From contig JAIPMN010006902.1 in NCBI GenBank assembly GCA_020650975.1, positions 1 to 23,640 on the forward strand: a DNA stretch of 23,640 nucleotides, in the 5' to 3' direction. This DNA is from Apostichopus californicus. Lineage: Eukaryota > Echinodermata > Holothuroidea > Aspidochirotida > Stichopodidae. Under the pieces are notes generated by a model that was given only the letters and a program-made list of their open reading frames with translations, did no database searches and had not been told where the DNA came from. Below are positions 12,301-21,300 of the stretch, one piece after another. Numbering within the stretch: the first letter of the stretch is position 1; every line of letters starts with the position of its first letter. The position numbers were made by a program, and so were the translations under genes.

Positions 12301-15300
12301 TAAGATATCCAAAAAACAGTTCTTCATCAAAGGGGCACATTTTATTTGCCAGTAGGGCACATTTGCTACTTAGGAAAAAAGTGGGAGGGGGGGCACATGC
12401 CCCAAGTGCCCCCCAAGGCTCCTACCCCCTGCACCCTACCCAACCCTTTCAAGGATTTCTCTGTTCATGAGTGGTGGAGGGCTTTATCAACGAGTTTGCT
12501 ATCTTCAATCATATTTCGTACACAGATCTCCAACCAGCAAATGTGGACGACATTGTTCCCCAGAGAGAGGGATCAACTGCCGTGATAAGCCTGCCTCCAC
12601 TAGAACAGACTTTTGCTACGTGAGTAGTCAAATAATGTTCTATTTTTATACCGATAATGTTCTAGTGTTACTTGTTCTTGTCAAGATTCCTATCTTTATT
12701 CCAAACTCTTTCATTTTTTGCATGTTTGTGATAGGTAACAAAAAGAAGGGGAAGAAAAAAATAACATTGCATAAGAATAACAACACATATGTATATAAAA
12801 GCCCAAAAAATGATTGAAGGTGAGGGACACAGATTCATGGATTTGAGTACCAGCTTCAAGACTTTGCTGCTGCTAATGTTGTTTCATCAAAGGGTCATTT
12901 ATTAGCTTTTTTCCTGACATAAACAATCCAAAATTTGCCCAAAAAATTGGAAGCAGCCAGCTAGCTATTAAGGGGCAGCTTTCTATGATTTTGGTGAATA
13001 ATTCATCATTTGATTTTTATACAAAACTATTGAAATATTAATTAAAAGTCGCTTAAACTGATGACCTAGATTTTTCACCAACTAATCATTAACAAATTAA
13101 TATTCCATTCCATATCAAAACTATTTTTGGAGTTCAGACACACTTTTTTTTTTTATGTTACTATTTCATTTCATTACAAATGCCCCCCCCCCCCAAAAAA
13201 AATATATGTAAAAAAATAATGAAAACATTTTTTGAGTTTTCTTCCTCATTATTTGAAATAATTCTGACATTAATCAACTTTTGAGCTGAATTGGGATGGT
13301 ACGCAAGGTGACATATATATGATCCCTGTACATTGTGTAATATCCCTCTGCTTAACATATACAGGACAAACTATTAAATGTCCTCTCGGTTGTGTATTAA
13401 ATTGCAATTATTCAGTTAAGTTTCAAATTAAAAAGTCAGAGCTGGCTAAACCTGTTCGGGTGAAACCTGCCCTCTAAGTAACCCAATGATAGTAATATAT
13501 AATTGTTTGGGGGATGTCGATTTTATCATTTTCAGAGGGTACCTGGTAAGGGTGAAGCTGACACAGGCTAAGAGGAGAAGAGCCGCAGACGAATTTGAGT
13601 CCTTTACTGACAACAGAGATGATTACATCGCAGCCGAATTAGTGAAGTCGGAAGAGACCACGGTATTCACAGTTGGAGACAACAAGACCTACGGGAGGTT
13701 CCACAATGCACCCCTGATGGGAAACAAAAGCTATGAGCTTTACATTCTTACTGTCAGCTCTGTGAATGGGGTAAGATAATTATTTAAAGGCATTGAAGAC
13801 TCACCCCAAACCGTGTGCGGCCAACTGAAAAAGTTAACTTTCCGTTGCTTGCAAGTAATGTTTTTTTCGTGTCGCTACAAAATGCAGACAGTAATGAAAC
13901 GTGATACCTTGTTATCTTTAGCTGGACCTGAGATGTCCATCGCTGTATCGTTTGTACACTGTGCTGTGGGTATTGACCGCAGCTGTATGTGCTGACTGTA
14001 TACTAGTGTCTAATTACCGACGGTAGCAAGCTGTGTGTGTGTATTTTCTGGGATCGATGGTGGTGTCTAACACTTCTGTTAGACTTCATTCAAAACTAGG
14101 TCAGATTACCGGCATTAGACGTTTCTTTTTGCGCGAGTCTTCACACCCTTTAGGCATCCAGTCGAACTAATGAAATAAACCCCCAAAAATTTGAACATGA
14201 ACAATCTGTACAATTTCATAGCCTTTGTATGAAGCTGTTGACACATTCACATAAAATTTCTTGAACTAATATTTTACATTTTTCTATAAGGAAATAAGGG
14301 AAAAATTGTGTTAGCCAACCGTCTATCTATAAAAGGGGAAAATTTGCTTTTATGGACAAGCTCCTAAAGAGAAGAGCGTTGTTTTAGGTTTTTGGTATAA
14401 TTATTTTAATTTGATTGTAGTTTGTAGTTTTTGTTGAATTAATTTAAACAAATTAATTTTTAGGGTAAAATGAGATCCATTAACTTGTTGTTTTGTAGCT
14501 CTAGCTGTGCATGTCACATTATATTTTTTGTCTTTATCGGTGAAATTTATCAAAGGTACAAGGAATAATGGACAATTGGAAACATAGTTTTTACCCTTCT
14601 TTCTCTCTTTATCATTCTTGCCAATGTTTTATGATAAATAAGGGGTTCATCAACGGTCTAGCGTGCGTTACTCACAGGATTAATGCACGATCGGGGGATA
14701 ATGCAAGCGATGCACGAGGGCGGAGCCCGAGTGCATCCAGCGATAGCATTAACACCCGGAGTGCATTAATCATGTGAGTAACGCACGCTAGACCGTTGAT
14801 TAACCCTGTTCATTCATACACTACCATTTGTGTGGGGGAAAAATCATAAAACAAAACATTTTTGGTTACATAAAACCAAAGATTTATTAAAGTGATGCCC
14901 CGTAATTTTACCGTGCGTTACTCACAGGATTAACCACGGTCAGCTGACCTGAATGGACCAATAGGATTTAGGAATCTTTACTAAGTATGAATGAACGTAA
15001 TATTTAAGATGCCAATTATGTCTCTAGCAGACAAAAAAAAGAAGGGAAACTTAACTTTTTTTAAAGCTTTTCTGCATTTTGGTAATTCAAAACTTGGACC
15101 TAAATTTTAAAGAATGCCATTTCTAAATCCTGTTGCCAGTTTGTTTGTGTTTGATAATCAGGTGCACATGAGTTTTGCAACGAACTGTACTTTAAAGTTA
15201 TGTATCGTATTGTTTATTTACTTTTCTCTTTCATGGATGCTGTGTTGGTATAAAGTTCTGGACAATCATGTGTTTTCTCAACTTACTGGCTTCAAAACCA

Positions 15301-18300
15301 TTTGCAATTACTAACAGGGTCTATTTTCTAGAAAGCGTTTTATAATTTTGGAAACAGTTTAGTATGTCAATATACAGAAAAGGGATTTGATGTGCGAACG
15401 TGAAGGGGGATGGGGACTTGGGGTAGGGGTCTTTGAGAATTTTTTTCTTTCTTTTTTAAGCCCATATATGTAATATTGTACAATATTTATAGGTTATTGT
15501 TTTACAGCCTGTTTATTGACATTATGAATAAAGTATCAAAGTATCACAGAGTAGTCAGTATTTCTGTGGCATAACCAACCAAATTACGTTACTGACTGAA
15601 TTGGATACAAAAGCCAACTCAAGGTCAGGGAGAAAGTGTGGGGGGGTTGGGCAGTTCCTCTCGCCCTCCCCCCCTTAGATGTCCATCGCTGTATTGTTTG
15701 TGCACTGTGTTGTGGGTATTGACCGCAGTTGTACGTACTGACTGTACACTAGTGTCTAATTACCGATGGTAGCAAGCTGTGTGTGTGCATTTCTGGGATC
15801 GATGGTGGTGTCTAACACTTCTGTTGCACCTCATTCAACAATGTTTGGCTGGATAGCTAGCTCAGTTTTTTTTTTTTGGTGGAAACTTCTTTTATTTCCC
15901 CCTTGTGTCAAAATGTGATTCGAATTCATTTGAGGTCAGTAATTTCTCTCCAATTTTCTTTCTCACAGACCACGGCAAATGTATCAGGTCCTGCTATAGT
16001 CTTAGCTGCTATCAAAGGTATGGGATGTTTCTATTTTATTGTATTTTGCTCAGAGCTTGTGTATCTTCTCGCTTCATTTTTTTAAAAGACCTATTCATTT
16101 GAATCCATACAGACTAATACTAAATAGAGCCACAATGTCCATATAGTGACTGCGTTTTGAAATGATACATGCCTTGAAATATCACTTTAAATTTGTTAAT
16201 GAACTGTGTTATAATAATAATAATAGGAATTTATAAAATGTAAAATGAAAGAGCCTCTAAGCGCTATTTGTCGAATTGCAATGTTGGTTGCACGAATGGT
16301 GTTGAGGTATTGATTGCATACTATTCGATACTTTTGAAAATAATGACATCATTCTCATGTTCATGTTCTCTCTGTCCATGTAGCCTGATATATTCTTTTT
16401 AACACATGTTCTGTAATCTTTGCATGCCTAAATTCTCGCTACCAATCATTAATAGAAGAAAATCCATCTCAGCTAGTATTACCTTCCAAATTGTTTCGGG
16501 GTTCTAGTTTAAATATCAGTTCGTCATGTAAGGGCTCTTTGGTGACTTGGACAAGTCCAACGGTGACTCTATTCTGTCCCAGTGAATGATTGATAAATTA
16601 TTGCATAGCAAACTGTGATACGATGAGTGCAAAGTAGTATCACAGTTTCTGAAGACATGAACAATAGTATTTTATAGGAGACAAATGCAAAGCCTTCAAA
16701 ACTGTTACACAAACTTTGAATACTAAATTATTATTAAATATTTCATCCATGTCTCGGACAATACTGATATGACAAGCCATTACCTCAACAATTTGATGAA
16801 ACCAGTGACCTTATTTCATTAAAATTCAACCTGAAGGAATTATATCTCTTACCAATTCTTTAAGGGTATAATGCAGGATATTATGGAAATCTAACAGAAA
16901 TATAAATTTAGCAGCATGTATGTTTTTCAATTTCCTTTTTGGTCATATTACTGAAATTTCTTGCATTGTTTTTTAGGGAGGGGGGGGGGGCGGAGGGAGG
17001 TATGAGATGGTTCCTCTTATGGTTACTAATGCTACTGTCTTGTCATTTGTTAGGCAGACAGGTTTTTGAAGGTTATTAAAACTGCTAAGAGAGATATAAA
17101 CATGATTCTGTTTCCTTGACTGGGATAGTTTTGATTACTTTTACAGAGGTAGTGACAACTGGTGGTCCTGCTGTGGTTATCATCCTAACCATTCTGGTTA
17201 TACTCATTGTGGTGTGTGTTCTGGTCATTGTTATCTATAAAAGGTTTGTCTTTACTCGAAATTTTTTTTTGCATGTAGCGCCTAACTCATTATTTCAAAG
17301 TGCCATGGCCTTACCGGAAACTGCTCACAGCTAGTCCTGATGATTTCCTAACGCTAATTCCACCCTATAGTGTCCTCCCAAATCATTGCTTCCAAGCAGT
17401 GGCGGAGCTAGTGGTATTGGTCAGGTGGGGGGGGGGCGAGAATGGTCCGTAGGGGTGCTTTCGACACTATCTAAGCGGAGCGCCACCACAGGTTGGGGCA
17501 GAGCGTACAGAAATTTTTGAGTAAAGGTACTCCCTAGATTGCCGGAAATGACTCTTTCCGGGCCTTGCTAATTTGCAGATAATGTGACAAATATCAATTG
17601 GTAGATGTGAGGGCAATAAAAAAGTCAATACACGCGAATAGTAACGAGTGGTAAAAAGCTGAAAAGGGCGCCAGCAGTCCATTTGAGTCCGTCAGGGGGG
17701 GCATGCCCCTCCCCCCCTGACTGTATAGACGCTCCGCCACTGCTTCCAAGCGCTCGTGTCTGACAGTATGAACAGTCTCGAACCTTTCTCTGATAGACAG
17801 ATGATATTCAAACTGCGCAGCCTGTCAATGTGAGTGCTTTGAAGGTTGGACATGAATGTACAGTATATAGAGAGAATTGTCCCACCCGGGGTGAATTTTT
17901 TCAGTCTTTAATTTGCATATTTAATCCTGTTATAAAGAAAACTCTCCAAATTTGTCGATTTTAGTTAACAAAACAATAAGACTAGGATTTGACCCGTAAA
18001 TATTTTCAATATTTTTTTTTCATTGTTTTAAAAAAATAATTGACAATAGTTGCACAGATATCATGTTCTTATTACAAGCAACTTTCTCCTCCCCCCCCCC
18101 CATTTTTAGATTTTTATTTTGTTTATTATTGAAATTTGGTTTAATTTGCATCATTTCAGGAAAAGCATTAAGAGATGGAGAGAGTCCAAGGCGGATGAAA
18201 GAGGTAAATTCAATATCTTGTATGTATGCGTGTATGTATGTATGTATTTTAGAACCTCCTGCAAGCAGGAACTAGCCAAGAAGCCATCATTGGCTTATCA

Positions 18301-21300
18301 AAGCCGCAAGCTGACTGTAGTCAGTCTCTTAGATTCATATTTAACGTCCATGATTATGAATTGTCAATTGTCAACAACTCTGTAACTAGACGACATACAT
18401 TAATCTGGGAGTGACTCGAACCGGGGACCTTATGATTGAAAGGCACCGGCGTTAACCACTGAGCTAACACTCCTTAAAGGGAGTAATGTCTTAGAGATAG
18501 AGAGATAGAGATTTATTTCGTCCATAACATATGGAAATTTGTCGCCCTGCAGCAAAACACATAAAAAATCAAAGTTTTAAAGTTACTTACAGAATACAGT
18601 TAAATATTAGTATAAACAAAACACAGAGAAGTTGAATGAAAGGTAAAAATATCAACAGCAACAATATCCATACATGTGAGAAAAATATACACATATATAC
18701 ATACATATATATATAAAGGGGGGTAATGTCTTGGAGGGGTAATATCTTGGAGGGGTAATGTATCTAATAATCCAACTGATATCAATGCCTTATCTCTCTC
18801 CTTGATGTTTTCACAAAAGAATAATGTGCCTCACTACTAACCTCTCTCATTTGCAAACTTTAAATATGGCCAGTTGTTTTCTGTCGCCATTAAAATCTAG
18901 TGGCCATCATTATATACCTACGCACAAGATCATATACGAGATCAAAATTTATAATTACTGATATAGCCAATAAAAGAAAAATGAGGTTTCATTGGGAAGG
19001 TTACTATAAGTGATCTTTCAGCAAACAAAATTATTCTGTTGTTTTGTCTCAAATTTTGATTGTGTGATTCCATTCTGTGTATTAAAGACTCTCATAGTTT
19101 TTTTAATATTTAATGTTGTTTCCATAACAGTTCCAGAACAAAATGGTGCTAAAAAGGATAAATTTGATGACATAAACCTGGAGATGAACGCATCTGCGTC
19201 GCTAGACAACCTAGCAAACTCTCCGGCGAGAGAGGCGCTCCCTCCCGAGAAACCATCGAAGAAGAAATCACTCAAAAAATTACAAAAAGCGATCAATCTC
19301 GCAGATTTAGCCGCTTATGTCAAAACGAAGAAATCTAGCCGAAAGGATACACTGGTGCAAGAATACGAGGTTTGTTCCGAGACTTCTTTCATCAAAATAA
19401 TTTCTAATAAAATCATTCTTTTGTCTAATGTGATTGTGTACCTCTCCTCTTCCCCTGTTTCTTTCTTCTCTCCATCCCTTGTCTACTAATCCCCTTATAT
19501 CTATCTCATTGTGTCCACCGTGCTCATTAACCTGTCTGTATTCTGTGCATATTTTTTGTCCATTCTGTTACTGTTACTTGTCATTTAGCCTCTGAAGAAG
19601 ATCCTGCTAGGATCGAAACGTCAGGCCAACTTACTTTCACACTGTGTATGAAGTATACAGATAAATCGTCAGTCACATGAAATTTAGAACCGACGGAAGA
19701 AAATGCGCCCTGCCATTATATACCAAATGAAATCGATTCTTTGCAATATATATTGTATTTCAACATCCATGTAAAACATTGTACTCTGCAAAATTTATTT
19801 ATATATTATATTTATATCATAATGGATGTTCCCTGATTTCCTCAACATTAATTTCTAGATGTTAACAGATGGTCTACTCTCCAGCTGTGATGTCGCATCT
19901 AAGCCGGAGAATAAGACCAAAAATCGCTATGGAAACATAATACCATGTAAGTGCATGTTTATTTCCTAATTCTAGCTAAGTAATGAAGACACTGGGATGA
20001 CTCAGAGAATAATTCATATCAGGTTATCATAAACACACACAATGCTATGCAAAATGGCGAAATTGCTGTACCAGTGAATTTTTTTTTATTGCAGTTATAT
20101 ACTGCATGCACTCTAACTCTACCCTGTACAGAGGTCTTGGGAGGCCATTTGGGCAATAACTTTATAGCACCTTTCAGCACAATCGTAATTTACAACGGAC
20201 AAAGTTTAAAGACTTCAAAAATTGCTACACAAAAGTTTGAATGCTTAATTATTCAATTAAGTTTAGTTTTTTGTTAAGTGTTTTGATGATCATGACCGTA
20301 TTAATTCTACATTATTAGATGAAAAGTTGAACTGATGCATGAGGTTAAAATAATAAGAGAACTGCTTTTCAAAGATGATACTTGATATTATACTCGTACC
20401 GATCTCTCTTTTCGACACTTTGTTCGCAGATGATCACTCTCGTGTCGTCTTGGCAACCATAAATAATGATCCCCACTCTGACTATATCAGTGCCTCTTAC
20501 ATTGATGTAAGTAAAATGTGTATTTTCTGTGTATATAATAACAATGTACTATCTACCTAACTGCTTGTTTCCTCCCCCCCCCCCTCTGCATGTTGTAGTT
20601 TTATACCTCTTCTAACTATTTCATAGTCATATCAATCCCCCCTCCCCTCCCCCAGCCTTCCCTCTCTTTCATACCCTTTTCTCCTGGTATGAAAGCTTTT
20701 ATCTCGTTAAATTCATTTCAGTCTATTCTAGTTACTTTATTGACAGTTTTAACAAACTGTAAATTGTAAGTTTTTAGTAATAACTTGTATGGAGTAATTC
20801 ATACAGAACAACAACTCATATTGAATTTGCTGGTAAATGAGTGATAGGGTATCAAGTATTTTAATCGTCAGCGATCTTAGACTTTGATAACACATTTTGC
20901 TCTGGCAAAGTATAAACTAATTGTCTGTTCTGTTGAACGAACACAAAGTAGAAAATTTCCGACTTCTAATTTGGGATTGAATCTGGGTTTACATTCCTTT
21001 AACGAAAGAATTTCTTTTGACTCTTGACTAATTTAACACCTTTTACTAAAGAGATCTTCCCAAAATTCATAAATTATCAAGTGATCCCAAGTAGATGATG
21101 AACATAATAATAAATTTTTCTTAACCTTTCCATCTATTTCCAAATGTTTTCAGGGGTACAAATCACCACGGAAATACATTGCTTGCCATGGTATGTACTT
21201 GGGGATTTAGAGATAGTAGGCTATATATATTGGAGATGTGTTTTTGTATATAGAAGATTTATATGTTTTGTTTAGTAACATATTCCAAGGCTGTGTATGT

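Larger units (their letters stand above)
13771..15968 (+). other. Intron 12
   Basis: Phase-0 intron of 2198 bp, the longest in the window. It is repeat-rich: TTAA element copy 2, the foldback at 14649-14800 with a third arm at 14912, dispersed repeat copy B, and a truncated TTAA element. The stretches 14153-14640 and 14941-15400 show nothing recognised. Confidence 0.85.
18204..19130 (+). other. Intron 15
   Basis: Phase-1 intron of 927 bp made up largely of a SINE (18219-18474) followed by a second insertion (18493-18714). The last roughly 370 bp are AT-rich without a recognised feature. Confidence 0.85.

Noticed and set aside
12346-12585. Open frame over exon 11
   Set aside because: It is out of frame with exons 10 and 12 and mostly covers the end of a hAT element. 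The phase-1 frame through 12526-12619 matches both neighbours.
15114-15314. Hydrophobic 66-codon frame that might be a second membrane segment
   Set aside because: It lies between exons 12 and 13, whose phase-0 ends join perfectly, and it lacks clear splice sites in phase.
18600-18785. Minus-strand 61-codon frame
   Set aside because: It covers simple repeats and the inserted fragment, with no conserved feature.
19010-19130. Extra N-terminal sequence before exon 16
   Set aside because: The frame is open, but it is T-rich intron sequence ending in a good acceptor at 19130; only bases after it encode charged phosphatase-flanking sequence.
19859-19861. ATG at the start of exon 17 as a translation start
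   Set aside because: It is directly preceded by an intron acceptor and continues the frame of exon 16 within the phosphatase fold.
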